Assembly: GCF_037478305.1 (NCBI RefSeq)
Contig: NZ_JBBGAZ010000002.1
Span: forward strand, 186,001 to 250,000
Length of the DNA stretch: 64,000 nucleotides
Direction: 5' to 3'
Source of the DNA: Cognatishimia coralii
Lineage (GTDB): Bacteria; Pseudomonadota; Alphaproteobacteria; Rhodobacterales; Rhodobacteraceae
Notes under the pieces: model-generated
Told to the model about the DNA's origin: nothing
The model's input: only the letters and a program-made list of their open reading frames with translations
The model's database searches: none
Part shown: one piece after another, positions 54,179 through 63,452 of the stretch
Position numbering within the stretch: position 1 is the first letter of the stretch
Layout of the letters: every line of letters begins with the position of its first letter
Translations under genes and position numbers: made by a program

Positions 54179-54205
54179 AAAAGGCGCTCCATCGGGGCGC
54201 CTTTT
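54179..54205 (+). terminator. Terminator of trxA
   Basis: AAAAGGCGC (54179-54187) pairs with GCGCCTTTT (54197-54205), then T. It lies 22 bases after the trxA stop and also faces the convergent gene ending at 54209. Confidence 0.85.
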
Positions 54206-54208
54206 TCG

Positions 54209-55114
54209 TTAGAGCGGCCAGCCGAATTTGCGAAGGCGGGCTCGGATCTTGTCGTCGGCGTTCATGCGGCGCAGGTTGATCGAATGTCGCTGCCAGAACC
54301 ACCAGATATAGGCGGCATAGTCCGGGCGGTGTTCGGCGATCTGGTCAAAGGCCATGTCGAAGGACATCCGAGACACATCCAAAGCGATGTGGTGGAAATC
54401 GATCTTTCCAAAAAGCACCGAAGGCTTGGCAAAGAAATTCGCCATGAACGCGACCGACGAATTCTGGGTCACGATGAAATCGCAGTCCTTCGCGATCTCA
54501 TACGACAGGCGGGTCGAGAGGTTCACATTTGAAAACTCGCCCGCGAGATCCTTAAGTGCTCGGGTTTCTTGCCCCGAATAGACCTCGCGCGGATGCAGGG
54601 TCACATGGATGGGTCGGTCAGGGAAATGCGACGCTGTTTTGGCGATCATGTCGACCGGGCTGCAGGTCTGAAAAACGCGGTGGCGCGTCAGTTTTCCCTG
54701 CAATGGTATCAGGATTGACCCATCGCGCTGGGTTTGGGTCGCTGCGTCTCCGAACAATCGCGCGCGCCAATCCGCGTAGAATTTCGCAGCGCGATCCGGA
54801 TTGACACGCGAAGGGTCAAATTCCGCCTGTGCGACCTCCCAGAGCCAACGCTTCTTCTCGACTTCTATACGGTGAAAAGATGGGTGATAGGCCTCGCGAA
54901 TCGTGACGGATCGCTCGGCATTTGCGGGTTCCATGCTAAAAATGGAATAGCCTTCATAGCTGCTGCGCGCGGTCTTGTTGTCGTGCAGCTCGACGTCAAA
55001 CCCGTCTTCGCGCAGCACGTTTGTGATCCGTGCAATGAATCGATCCTGACCCGCGCGCACCTTCTTGATCCGAGGTGAGGGTAAATAGAACCGTGTGATG
55101 CGCGGCGCGGGCAT
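54209..55114 (-). CDS. Hypothetical protein, possibly capsule-polysaccharide related
   Basis: 301-residue soluble protein, family not firmly recognised. ITRFYLPSPRIKK and the central HPREVYSG and CDFIVTQNSSVAFMANFFAKPSVLFGK segments resemble the second half of capsule biosynthesis glycosyltransferase-like (KpsS/Kdo-transferase) proteins, whose TQNS-type motif is conserved. The basic C-terminus (IRARLRKFGWPL) is unremarkable. Monocistronic; function inferred weakly. Confidence 0.55.
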   Translation of the reverse strand: MPAPRITRFYLPSPRIKKVRAGQDRFIARITNVLREDGFDVELHDNKTARSSYEGYSIFSMEPANAERSVTIREAYHPSFHRIEVEKKRWLWEVAQAEFDPSRVNPDRAAKFYADWRARLFGDAATQTQRDGSILIPLQGKLTRHRVFQTCSPVDMIAKTASHFPDRPIHVTLHPREVYSGQETRALKDLAGEFSNVNLSTRLSYEIAKDCDFIVTQNSSVAFMANFFAKPSVLFGKIDFHHIALDVSRMSFDMAFDQIAEHRPDYAAYIWWFWQRHSINLRRMNADDKIRARLRKFGWPL

Positions 55115-55171
55115 AAGTGTTCAGCCGATGTAAACCTATATCAGGCCAAACATAGACCGCCCCCGCCAAAG

Positions 55172-55206
55172 AAAAAACCGCCTGACCTTGGTCAGACGGC
55201 TTTTTG
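55172..55206. terminator. Bidirectional terminator
   Basis: A10-bp stem with one G-U (CCGCCTGACC / GGTCAGACGG) flanked by A-tract and T-tract, 25 bases after the DUF1127 gene's stop on its own strand. Confidence 0.85.
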
Positions 55207-55231
55207 GGGAGGGTACTTTAGGGTGCGGGGA

Positions 55232-55414
55232 TTAGAAATCGCCGCGGGACAGACCGATGTCATCCAGCTGAGCGTCGCTCAGGCTGGAAAGTACACGCAG
55301 GTCATTGCGTTTTTCGTTCCATGCGACGACAGCCGCGACTGCGGTGCCTACAAAAGCAAAGATAGAGCCAGCTGCCTTGAAAGGCGCTTGTGCGGTCAGA
55401 GCGATAGTTGCCAT
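55232..55414 (-). CDS. Small DUF1127-type protein
   Basis: 60 residues from the ATG at 55414 after AAAGGAA. One hydrophobic segment (about 12-31, AAGSIFAFVGTAVAAVVAW) and the C-terminal motif LSDAQLDDIGLSRGDF, typical of DUF1127 (the Arg-rich small proteins that bind RNA in some alphaproteobacteria). Members affect phosphate, carbon or stress responses; role here unknown. Confidence 0.82.
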   Translation of the reverse strand: MATIALTAQAPFKAAGSIFAFVGTAVAAVVAWNEKRNDLRVLSSLSDAQLDDIGLSRGDF

Positions 55415-55583
55415 TTCAGTATTCCTTTGAATGGGACAGCCGACCCTGTGTCGGTTGTTGTGCGCAAATAACAGGCAGTTTGAGAACTTTACAAATGCCA
55501 GTTCGACAGCCCCGGTTTGCGCGCGCTGCATAGCTTGTCATTGGGCAAGAGATTCGGGGATTTTACGCAATTTTGCCCGCGGG

Positions 55584-55612
55584 CTTGTGTCTTTTTGGGG
55601 GGCGTCCCATAT
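55584..55612 (+). promoter_or_regulatory. Putative RpoH (sigma-32) promoter of hslVU
   Basis: CTTG (55584-55587), an 18-base spacer, then CCCATAT (55606-55612), in the form known for alphaproteobacterial heat-shock promoters. It is 27 bases before the hslV ATG. Confidence 0.6.
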
Positions 55613-55638
55613 ATGAACACCGAATGCAGGAGGCCACT

Positions 55639-56196
55639 ATGGCAGAGGACAGTTTCCCCGGTTGGCATGGAACAACCATCATTGGCGTCAAAAAGGGCGG
55701 CGAGGTCGTGATTGCTGGCGACGGGCAAGTCAGCCTTGGCCAAACCGTCATCAAAGGCACCGCGCGCAAAGTGCGTCGGCTTACGCCCGGTGGACATGAA
55801 GTTGTGGTTGGGTTTGCGGGATCCACAGCGGACGCGTTTACTTTGTTGGAACGGCTAGAAGCGAAACTCGAAGCAACGCCGGGCCAATTGGCGCGGGCTT
55901 CGGTCGAGCTCGCCAAGGACTGGCGCACCGACAAATACCTGCAAAAGCTCGAAGCAATGTTGATCGTGACGGATGGGAGCGATCTTTTAGTGATCACCGG
56001 GGCAGGGGACGTTCTGGAGCCCGAGCATGACGTGACCGCGATCGGCTCTGGCGGAAATTTTGCTCTGGCGGCGGCGCGTGGCATGATGGACAGCGACAAG
56101 GATGCTGAAACCATCGCACGCGATGCGATGGCAATTGCCGCAGATATTTGCGTTTACACGAATGGCCGGCTGACGGTCGAAACGATCTCGGCGTAA
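55639..56196 (+). CDS. hslV: ATP-dependent protease subunit HslV (ClpQ)
   Basis: 185 residues from the ATG at 55639, spaced 5 bases after AGGAGG. The alphaproteobacterial N-terminal extension MAEDSFPGWHG precedes the catalytic threonine (TTIIGVKKGG). GDGQVSLGQTVIKG and GSGGNFALAAARG are diagnostic. Threonine-peptidase chamber of the HslUV chaperone-protease. Confidence 0.96.
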   Translation: MAEDSFPGWHGTTIIGVKKGGEVVIAGDGQVSLGQTVIKGTARKVRRLTPGGHEVVVGFAGSTADAFTLLERLEAKLEATPGQLARASVELAKDWRTDKYLQKLEAMLIVTDGSDLLVITGAGDVLEPEHDVTAIGSGGNFALAAARGMMDSDKDAETIARDAMAIAADICVYTNGRLTVETISA

Positions 56197-56211
56197 GGCA
56201 AAGGAACCACT

Positions 56212-57522
56212 ATGACCGACCTAACCCCCCGCGAGATTGTCTCGGAGCTGGACCGTTTCATTATCGGCCAAAAGGACGCGAAACGTGCTGTGGCCGTGGC
56301 GCTGCGCAACCGTTGGCGGCGCAAGCAGCTCTCTGATGATCTGCGCGATGAAGTTTACCCCAAGAATATACTCATGATCGGCCCTACCGGCGTCGGCAAA
56401 ACAGAAATTTCCCGGCGTCTGGCGAAACTGGCCAAAGCTCCGTTTCTCAAGGTTGAAGCCACCAAGTTCACCGAGGTCGGCTATGTCGGCCGTGACGTGG
56501 AACAGATCGTGCGCGATCTGGTGGATGCCGCGATCCTGCAGACCCGCGAGCACATGCGTGACGAGGTCAAGGCGAATGCTCGGTCTGCGGCTGAGGAACG
56601 CGTGATTACTGCCATCGCCGGAGAAGACGCCCGCGAAGGCACCCGCGAGATGTTTCGCAAGAAACTCTTGGCCGGTGAGCTTGATGACACGGTGATCGAA
56701 CTAGAGGTTGCCGATACCTCAAACCCCATGGGTGGCATGTTTGACATTCCGGGTCAGCCGGGCAGCCAGATGGGCATGATGAACCTTGGCGATATCTTTG
56801 GCAAAGCCATGGGCGGGCGCACCACGCGCAAAAAGCTGACTGTGGCGGAAAGCTATGACGTTCTGATCGGCGAAGAAGCGGACAAGCTTTTGGATGACGA
56901 GACCGTCACCCGAAATGCGCTAAGTTCGGTTGAAGAAAATGGCATCGTGTTTCTGGATGAGATCGACAAGGTTTGCGCCCGTTCTGATGCACGCGGTGGG
57001 GACGTCAGCCGCGAAGGGGTGCAACGTGATCTGCTGCCTTTGATCGAAGGCACCACGGTGTCCACAAAGCACGGTCCGGTGAAAACCGACCACATCCTCT
57101 TCATCGCGTCCGGTGCGTTCCATATCGCGAAACCCTCGGACCTCTTGCCCGAACTTCAAGGTCGTCTGCCGATCCGCGTCGAGCTGCGCGCGCTGACCGA
57201 GGATGATTTCGTGCGCATTCTGACCGAAACCGACAACGCTCTGACCCGCCAATACACGGCGCTGATGGCGACCGAAGAGGTGACTGTTACGTTCACCGAT
57301 GAGGGCATCGCCGAGCTGGCGAAGATCGCGGCGGATGTGAACCAATCGGTCGAAAACATCGGCGCGCGGCGGCTTTATACCGTCATGGAACGTGTCTTTG
57401 AGGAGCTGTCCTTCAACGCGCCCGATCAAGGCGGCCAGGAAATCACCGTCGACGCCGCTTTCGTTGAAAAGAACCTTGGCGAGCTGACGAAATCCGCGGA
57501 TGTTTCCCGCTACGTTCTATAG
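56212..57522 (+). CDS. hslU: ATP-dependent protease ATPase subunit HslU (ClpY)
   Basis: 436 residues. TPREIVSELDRFIIGQKDAKRAVA start, Walker A GPTGVGKTEIS, Walker B FLDEIDKV and the SRYVL C-terminus that docks in HslV. Unfolds substrates. Gap to hslV is 15 bases; the next gene follows after 3 bases. Confidence 0.97.
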   Translation: MTDLTPREIVSELDRFIIGQKDAKRAVAVALRNRWRRKQLSDDLRDEVYPKNILMIGPTGVGKTEISRRLAKLAKAPFLKVEATKFTEVGYVGRDVEQIVRDLVDAAILQTREHMRDEVKANARSAAEERVITAIAGEDAREGTREMFRKKLLAGELDDTVIELEVADTSNPMGGMFDIPGQPGSQMGMMNLGDIFGKAMGGRTTRKKLTVAESYDVLIGEEADKLLDDETVTRNALSSVEENGIVFLDEIDKVCARSDARGGDVSREGVQRDLLPLIEGTTVSTKHGPVKTDHILFIASGAFHIAKPSDLLPELQGRLPIRVELRALTEDDFVRILTETDNALTRQYTALMATEEVTVTFTDEGIAELAKIAADVNQSVENIGARRLYTVMERVFEELSFNAPDQGGQEITVDAAFVEKNLGELTKSADVSRYVL

Positions 57523-57525
57523 ATT

Positions 57526-58758
57526 ATGGGCTTTGCCCGTTTCCTGATCGACAATGCGCGCTGGCTCGCTGCTGGCGCGCTTTTGACGTTTATGTCAGGG
57601 TTCGGGCAGACCTTTTTCATCTCGATTTTCGCCGGTGAAATCCGCGCCGAATTTGGCCTGAGCCACGGCGAATGGGGCGCGATTTACGCAATGGGCACCA
57701 CCGCCTCGGCAGTGGTGATGGTCTGGGCTGGGGCGCTGGCGGATCGCTTTCGTGCGCGGACTCTGGGCACGGTCATCCTGTTTGGCTCGGTCATCGCGTG
57801 TCTGTTTATGGCCGCCAACCCCTATGCGGCTTTGCTGCCACTCGCCATCTTTGCGCTTAGGTTCACAGGACAAGGCATGTCGAGCCACCTAGGCATCGTG
57901 ATCATGAGCCGGTGGTTTTCCAAGATGCGAGGACGTGCCATCGCAATTGCATCATTCGGGTTTTCAACCGCAGAGATCATTCTGCCGATCAGCTTTGTTC
58001 TATTAATGGGCTGGCTCGACTGGCGACTTCTGTGGGTGGCCGCCGCGGTCATGGCAGCGCTCGGGATCCCCGCGCTTCGCCAGCTTCTGAAATCCGAACG
58101 CAGCCCCAATGAGCTGGCCGAAACAACCGTCACCTTGGGCCTTGATCAACGCCATTGGACCCGAGGTGAAGCCCTGAGGCATTGGGTTTTTTGGCTCATG
58201 TTCCCCGCGATTGTCGGCCTTTCGGCCTTTGGCACCGCGTTTTTCTTTCATCAGGTGCATTTCGCCGAGGTCAAAGCCCTGTCGCATCTGTCGCTTGTCG
58301 CAAGCTTTCCGTTTTTCACCGCCGTTACTGTCGCCTCGATGACCTGTTTCGGCTGGGCGCTGGATCGCTTTGGTGTAACGCGGATCCTGCCGTTCTATGA
58401 ACTCCCAATCGCGCTGGCCTTCATTTGCTTTGCGCTCGCGTCGGGTCTGCCCATGATCTGGCTGGGTCTTTTGTTCTTTGGCGTCACGGCGGGGGCCTCG
58501 ACCACGCTTGTTCCGGCCTTTTGGGCCGAGGTCTATGGCACCAAACATATCGGCGCGATCAAGGCTTTGGCGGCGGCGGCCATGGTATTTGGATCGGCGA
58601 TTGGGCCTGGGCTGACAGGCGGGTTGATCGACCTTGGGATCGGTCTTGAAACGCAGTACCTCGGCATTGCGGTGTTTTTTGCCTGTGTCACGGCGGCGCT
58701 TTTTGTCGGAATACGAAAGTTGCGTGACCACATCCAAAGCCCGGTTGATCCAACGTGA
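57526..58758 (+). CDS. MFS transporter
   Basis: 410 residues with 12 predicted membrane helices. An N-terminal helix (ALLTFMSGFGQTFFISIFAG), loop signature GALADRFRARTLGTVI and the mid-protein break support a 12-helix MFS exchanger. Substrate unknown. Only 3 bases separate it from hslU, so it may be transcribed together. Confidence 0.88.
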   Translation: MGFARFLIDNARWLAAGALLTFMSGFGQTFFISIFAGEIRAEFGLSHGEWGAIYAMGTTASAVVMVWAGALADRFRARTLGTVILFGSVIACLFMAANPYAALLPLAIFALRFTGQGMSSHLGIVIMSRWFSKMRGRAIAIASFGFSTAEIILPISFVLLMGWLDWRLLWVAAAVMAALGIPALRQLLKSERSPNELAETTVTLGLDQRHWTRGEALRHWVFWLMFPAIVGLSAFGTAFFFHQVHFAEVKALSHLSLVASFPFFTAVTVASMTCFGWALDRFGVTRILPFYELPIALAFICFALASGLPMIWLGLLFFGVTAGASTTLVPAFWAEVYGTKHIGAIKALAAAAMVFGSAIGPGLTGGLIDLGIGLETQYLGIAVFFACVTAALFVGIRKLRDHIQSPVDPT

Positions 58759-58797
58759 TGCAATCCACATAGTGGGCCTGTCCTTTAGGAGAGTGCC

Positions 58798-59919
58798 ATG
58801 CGCCCGTCAGCCCTTGTGATCGCGTCTATCTTGCTGCTCGGCGCTTGCGCAGATCGCGCCACGCTTCACGTCCTGCCTGAGGCCAAGGAGATCGGAACGA
58901 TCCACGAGATCTATGTGGCGACCAATCGCGGGCGGCGCGCTGAGGACGGAGCATTTGATGAAAGCCGGTCAGAGACCACCAGCTATTTAAAGGCCACGGT
59001 CTCTGTTCCACCGACTCATGAGGCCGGCACAACCCAAACAAACGCACGCAACCCAAATCCCGCGCGGGATTTTGTAATCGCCGCGCAGAATGAGCTCGGT
59101 TCACAACCTACCTTCCAAAGCGATCTACGAAAATCGCTGGCGTCTCACCCTTCTGCAGATCGCGATGTGACGCTATTTGTGCATGGCTATAACACCAGCT
59201 ATTCCGAAGCTCTGTTTCGCCTGGCGCAAGTAGATCACGACATGCAGCCGCCCGGCGTGTCTGTGCTGTTTTCCTGGCCCAGCGCGGCGCAGATTGTGGG
59301 CTATGCCAATGATCACGACAGCATGATTTTCAGCCGGGACGCGCTGCAGGACACGTTGTTTTCGGTTAGCAAAGTTGCCCCGAAGCGCACGCTTTTGGTG
59401 GCGCATTCCATGGGTGCCATGCTGACGATGGAAACCCTGCGCCAGATTGAAATCGAACGCCCGGGTTGGTCCAAACGAAACCTGCAGGGCGTGGTGCTGA
59501 TCTCGCCCGACATTGATATCGACGTGTTCCACAGCCAGCTCGCACGGATCCCGAACCTGCCGCAGCCCTTTGTGGTCTTTGTCTCACAACGCGACCGCGC
59601 CCTTGAGATTTCTGAACTGGTCAATGGCCGCCCCCAACGTCTGGGCCGAGAAAGCGATATAGAGCAGTTGCGCGACTATCCGATCCTCGTGATTGATGTC
59701 ACCGAGTTCAGTAATGGCCGCGGTGGGGATCATTTCACCGTCGGATCATCCGCTGAGTTGATGGAGTTTCTGAGCGACCCGCAGCTTGAACAGGCAATTA
59801 AATCGCAGGTCTTTGGCAACACTGAGCTGCGCGCGAGTGGGCAGCTGCTGGGGTCTACTCTGAAGCGGGCGGAAAACGCGGTTCAATGGATCTTATTCCC
59901 GCAGCGCGCGTCGGATTAA
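58798..59919 (+). CDS. DUF900-type alpha/beta-hydrolase lipoprotein
   Basis: 373 residues with a lipoprotein signal (IASILLLGAC, lipid cysteine C18). The DUF900 hydrolase core contains TLFVHGYNTSYSEALFR and the nucleophile elbow VAHSMGA. The C-terminal region carries the Asp/His pair expected for the triad. Cell-envelope esterase or lipase-like; substrate unknown. Overlaps the convergent Smr gene by 4 bases. Confidence 0.82.
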   Translation: MRPSALVIASILLLGACADRATLHVLPEAKEIGTIHEIYVATNRGRRAEDGAFDESRSETTSYLKATVSVPPTHEAGTTQTNARNPNPARDFVIAAQNELGSQPTFQSDLRKSLASHPSADRDVTLFVHGYNTSYSEALFRLAQVDHDMQPPGVSVLFSWPSAAQIVGYANDHDSMIFSRDALQDTLFSVSKVAPKRTLLVAHSMGAMLTMETLRQIEIERPGWSKRNLQGVVLISPDIDIDVFHSQLARIPNLPQPFVVFVSQRDRALEISELVNGRPQRLGRESDIEQLRDYPILVIDVTEFSNGRGGDHFTVGSSAELMEFLSDPQLEQAIKSQVFGNTELRASGQLLGSTLKRAENAVQWILFPQRASD

Positions 59920-60509
59920 CGCACGCGCCTGAGGTAAACGTAATAGGCTCCGGAACCACCGTGCTTTTGATGTGCCTCGGTTACTTGCAAAACGATCGGC
60001 CCGAGCGGAGCCATCTTTAGCCACTGTGGCACCTGATGTTTCAAAACGCCGAAGCGCACGGGGATCGGGCCGCCATCGTCGCGCGCCTTGCCCTTGCCCG
60101 TGATCACCAGAACCAGCCGCATGCCTTCGGCATAGGACCGCATGACAAATCCAGTCAGGGCAGGGTGGGCCTGATCCAACGTCATCCCGTGCAAGTCGAT
60201 GCGCGCTTCGGGATAAAGGCGTCCACGCTTCAGGCGCTGAAAGGCCTTTTGGTCCATGCGAACGGGTTCCTCGGCCAGACGCTCGGACAGAGTTGGCGCG
60301 AGGTTGTTGCCAGGCGTCGCATCGCGTGATTTTGCGCCGATCTTGAATTTTGGCAAAGCCGCTGGGGCCTCGGGGGGCGAGACCTCGATGCGTTTTGGAA
60401 GGGCTGTCTTTGGCGCGAAGTTGGGCGGCAGATCATGCAGAGGATCTGCGGTCTTTGCCACTTTCTGCCAAAGGTCCTGTTCGTCTTTGCTGAGTTTGCG
60501 TTTGGTCAC
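59916..60509 (-). CDS. Smr/MutS2-domain protein
   Basis: 197 residues. Smr domain near residues 105-190 with RIDLHGMTLDQAHPALTGF, LVITGKG and the closing VTEAHQKHGGSGAYYVYLRR. Smr domains are DNA or RNA nicking nucleases. Overlaps the MltA gene by 4 bases in a leftward operon. Confidence 0.88.
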   Translation of the reverse strand: MTKRKLSKDEQDLWQKVAKTADPLHDLPPNFAPKTALPKRIEVSPPEAPAALPKFKIGAKSRDATPGNNLAPTLSERLAEEPVRMDQKAFQRLKRGRLYPEARIDLHGMTLDQAHPALTGFVMRSYAEGMRLVLVITGKGKARDDGGPIPVRFGVLKHQVPQWLKMAPLGPIVLQVTEAHQKHGGSGAYYVYLRRVR

Positions 60510-61567
60510 ATCACCGTCTCGGGCAACAACGCATAAGCGCGCTGAATCGGCAGCAGTACTATCATCCGCCCCGGATCACGCAAGCGTCCTGCGGCCTGAC
60601 CTGCCGCCTCGCCGGTGCCGAAAAAGATGTCCGCGCGCTGCGCGCCTTTGATCGCGGATCCGGTGTCCTGCGCGATAAAGAGCTGATTGATCGGATCAGC
60701 GCCGCGTTTCTCGATCCAAACCGGCGCGCCGAGTTTCACATAGCGCGGGTCCACGGCCGCAGACCGGAGCTTGGTGAGAGGACGGTTCATCGCACCCAGC
60801 GGTCCTTTATGGGCGGGCACATTTCGAATTACACGGAAAAACACATAGCCCGGATTGTGGCGCAGCAGTTCTTCTCCGGCGGCACCGTTGCGACGCACCC
60901 AAGTGCCGATGACTTTGGCTGAGACCTGATGGCTTTTGTAGATCCCTCGCCGCACCAATTCCGCACCAACCGAGCGATAACGGAACCCGTTTGAGGCGCG
61001 ATATCCCAGGCGTATGTAGCTACCATCCTGCAATCTGATGCGCCCCGATCCTTGGATCTGCGTGAAGAATAATGCTGTCGGATCGTCCACCCAAGCAATC
61101 TCGAGGCCACGGTTTTTCATGATGTCCGTGGTTTCGATCTCGCGCCGGGATTTCCAGAGCGTGCCTTCGCGTACCTCAGGGGGCTTGCGATAGACCGGAT
61201 AACGGAAACGGGCGGTTTTTACGCGCGACCCATTCATTTCCGGTTCAAAATAGCCTGTGAACAGCGCCGCGCGTTTGTCGGAAATCTCCACCGGACGGAA
61301 CAAGAGCTCAAAGAAAAGCGTCGCATCCCCGAAACTCGGCGCAATGGCGCAGAGCGTGCGCCAGTCTTGGTCCTTGAGATCGGGACAGGTTTCCATAAAG
61401 GCAGAAAGGGCGGCGCGATGATCGTCTGCCGCCCACCCGTTCAGGTCGTCAAAATCCAGAATTTGATAGTCCGTTTCAGCCTTAGCAGGGCGCGGATCAC
61501 CAGCGCCCCAAAGCAGAACCCCAAGCCACGCGGCGAGGGTTACTCGGATGTAGCGACCAGCTGCCAA
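60506..61567 (-). CDS. mltA: Membrane-bound lytic murein transglycosylase A (MltA)
   Basis: 353 residues with an N-terminal signal segment (about 8-21). The MltA domain includes ALFTGYFEPEMNGS and the 3D domain carries FIAQDTGSAIKGAQRADIFFGTG with the catalytic aspartates. Cleaves peptidoglycan glycan strands. Overlaps the Tim44-like gene by 28 bases. Confidence 0.92.
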   Translation of the reverse strand: MAAGRYIRVTLAAWLGVLLWGAGDPRPAKAETDYQILDFDDLNGWAADDHRAALSAFMETCPDLKDQDWRTLCAIAPSFGDATLFFELLFRPVEISDKRAALFTGYFEPEMNGSRVKTARFRYPVYRKPPEVREGTLWKSRREIETTDIMKNRGLEIAWVDDPTALFFTQIQGSGRIRLQDGSYIRLGYRASNGFRYRSVGAELVRRGIYKSHQVSAKVIGTWVRRNGAAGEELLRHNPGYVFFRVIRNVPAHKGPLGAMNRPLTKLRSAAVDPRYVKLGAPVWIEKRGADPINQLFIAQDTGSAIKGAQRADIFFGTGEAAGQAAGRLRDPGRMIVLLPIQRAYALLPETVM

Positions 61568-62196
61568 TTTGGATCATCCGAGCCCATGCTGCGCGCAAAG
61601 GTCCAGACGTCCTTTTGTTTCTTGCTTTGTTTCTCGTCGCCTTCTACGATCTCGCCGGCCTCGTTGCGCACGGCGTAGACCAGTTCACCCACAAATCGCA
61701 CGGTGACTTCGGCCAAACGCGAGGCGTCGTCAAAGGTCGCATCCACCAGAGTGGTCTCTCGCACGCCAATGAATTGTGCATCCACAGTCAGACCCTGATC
61801 TTCGCGCGCGGCAATCACGCTGAGGAAAGCTTCGTACACTTCTTCAGAGATGAACGGCTTGATCTGGTCGATGTCGCCGTTTTCAAAGCCCATGAGGATC
61901 ATCTCATAAGCGCCCTTCGCGCCGCCAAGGAAATCGCTGACGCCAAAGCTTGGCTCAGCCGCTTTCATGCTTGCGAGGGCTTTGGCCGCATTGCTGTCCT
62001 CTGGGACGTGATCGACGATATCCAGATCCGGCCCGCCTTCGATCACTTCGAAATCAGGAGTGCGACGCGCGGCTGGCGCCGACATTTCGCGTGGCGGCTC
62101 ATAGCCATCACGTGTGCCCAGCACGTTGCGCAGGCGCAGGATCAAAAAGATGGCAATGCCTGCTAGCACCAAAAGCTGGATAATCGGCGAATTCAT
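61540..62196 (-). CDS. Tim44/TimA-domain protein
   Basis: 218 residues from the ATG at 62196; the longer frame to 62424 is not family-like. N-terminal membrane helix (about 4-22), acidic linker, then the Tim44-like domain (about 85-215) with GAKGAYEMILMGFENGDIDQIKPFIS. Mitochondrial Tim44 recruits Hsp70 to the import pore; the bacterial role is unproven. Divergent from fxsA. Confidence 0.85.
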   Translation of the reverse strand: MNSPIIQLLVLAGIAIFLILRLRNVLGTRDGYEPPREMSAPAARRTPDFEVIEGGPDLDIVDHVPEDSNAAKALASMKAAEPSFGVSDFLGGAKGAYEMILMGFENGDIDQIKPFISEEVYEAFLSVIAAREDQGLTVDAQFIGVRETTLVDATFDDASRLAEVTVRFVGELVYAVRNEAGEIVEGDEKQSKKQKDVWTFARSMGSDDPNWQLVATSE

Positions 62197-62293
62197 GCGG
62201 TCCTCGTGTAGACTATTTAAACTGTGTCCTAGGGGACTTATGTAGGTCAGGTGGGCAATCAAGTCCACCTTAGCCGAAACCGCCAAGGAGTGG

Positions 62294-62809
62294 ATGAAAA
62301 TGTGGTTGTTTGTGGCCTTTTTGGCCGTTCCGTTGATCGAGATCGCGCTTTTCGTGCAAGTCGGCGGGGCCATTGGACTTTTTCCCACTTTGGCGATCGT
62401 GATTATCACGGCGATTCTGGGCACATATCTGGTGCGCGCACAGGGATTCGCAGCACTTGCAAACCTGCGTCAGAGCTTTTCACAACTGAGTGATCCGACC
62501 GAGCATCTGGCCCATGGGGCGATGATCCTCTTTGCAGGCGCCTTGCTTTTGACGCCCGGGTTTTTCACCGATGCGGTGGGTTTTGCCCTGTTGATGCCGC
62601 CCGTGCGGCTGGCGATAATCAATTACGCAAAGACCCGCGTGCATGTGCAGGGGTTTCAGACCATGGGCGACGGCAACTCCATGCATTTCCGGGCGCGCAC
62701 CGGCAAGGATGATGTGATCGACGGTGAGTTCATGGATATCGACGTGGATATCGACACAGACTCTGGCAAAAAGCCAACGCATCCACCTTCTGGCTGGACC
62801 AAGCATTGA
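62294..62809 (+). CDS. fxsA: FxsA-family membrane protein
   Basis: 171 residues. Membrane helices (about 2-25, 30-50 and 75-105) with PLIEIALFVQVGGAIGLFPT and TPGFFTDAVGFALLMPPVR, the FxsA core. FxsA-type proteins are known for blocking phage-T7 exclusion when overproduced; normal role unknown. AGGAG precedes the ATG; a start two codons on is possible. Confidence 0.88.
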   Translation: MKMWLFVAFLAVPLIEIALFVQVGGAIGLFPTLAIVIITAILGTYLVRAQGFAALANLRQSFSQLSDPTEHLAHGAMILFAGALLLTPGFFTDAVGFALLMPPVRLAIINYAKTRVHVQGFQTMGDGNSMHFRARTGKDDVIDGEFMDIDVDIDTDSGKKPTHPPSGWTKH

Positions 62810-62864
62810 GGGTCCCTCGCGGACCTGCTAAGCCTCCGCGCAAGTTTTAACAGTGGAGACGAAT

Positions 62865-63359
62865 ATGGCAGAGACCGAAGGCGCAGCCGCGCCACAGGCG
62901 CCGCAAGTCAAGATGAACGTGCTGGGTCAGTTCATCCGCGACATTTCTTTTGAAAACATCCTCGCACAAAAGGGTGTGACTGGCGAAGTTCAGCCTGACA
63001 TTCAGGTGCAGGTGACGCTGGACGCGAAAAAGCGCCCAACGGATCATCAGTTTGACATCAGCATGAAGCTGAACATCACCTCGAAGGCGAAAGAGGGCGA
63101 CGATGTCTTTTTCGTGCTGGAACTGGATTATGTCGGCATCTTCCACGTCGAAGGCGTGCCGCAAGAACAGCTGCATCCGTTCCTGATGATCGAATGCCCA
63201 CGTCAGATCTTCCCCTTCGTGCGTCGGATTGTGTCCGACATCACGCGCGACGGTGGCTTCCCGCCGCTGAACCTGGATCAGATCGACTTTGTTGCGCTCT
63301 ATCGTCAGCAATTGGCGGCGGCACAGGCGGCGGCTGGCGAGAAAAAGCTCGACGCATAA
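62865..63359 (+). CDS. secB: Protein-export chaperone SecB
   Basis: 164 residues from the ATG at 62865, preceded by GGAGAC. An Ala/Pro-rich N-terminus, then VLGQFIRDISFENILAQKG and QVTLDAKKRPTDHQFDISM match SecB. Homotetramer that hands preproteins to SecA. Followed by a 9-bp hairpin. Confidence 0.93.
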   Translation: MAETEGAAAPQAPQVKMNVLGQFIRDISFENILAQKGVTGEVQPDIQVQVTLDAKKRPTDHQFDISMKLNITSKAKEGDDVFFVLELDYVGIFHVEGVPQEQLHPFLMIECPRQIFPFVRRIVSDITRDGGFPPLNLDQIDFVALYRQQLAAAQAAAGEKKLDA

Positions 63360-63368
63360 GCATTTGGC

Positions 63369-63391
63369 GGGCGTTCCTGATCGGAGCGCCC
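63369..63391 (+). terminator. Terminator-like hairpin after secB
   Basis: GGGCGTTCC (63369-63377) pairs with GGAGCGCCC (63383-63391) with one G-U pair, 9 bases after the secB stop. Confidence 0.65.
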
Positions 63392-63420
63392 TCTATGATG
63401 TCTTTCAAAGACATCGACGT

Positions 63421-63441
63421 CGGAAATTTTCAAAATTTCCG
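63421..63441. repeat. Near-perfect palindrome between secB and dnaQ
   Basis: CGGAAATTTT-C-AAAATTTCCG: two 10-base arms around one base, between convergent genes. Possibly a dispersed repeat or a terminator for dnaQ. Confidence 0.7.
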
Positions 63442-63452
63442 GGACCCGGGCG

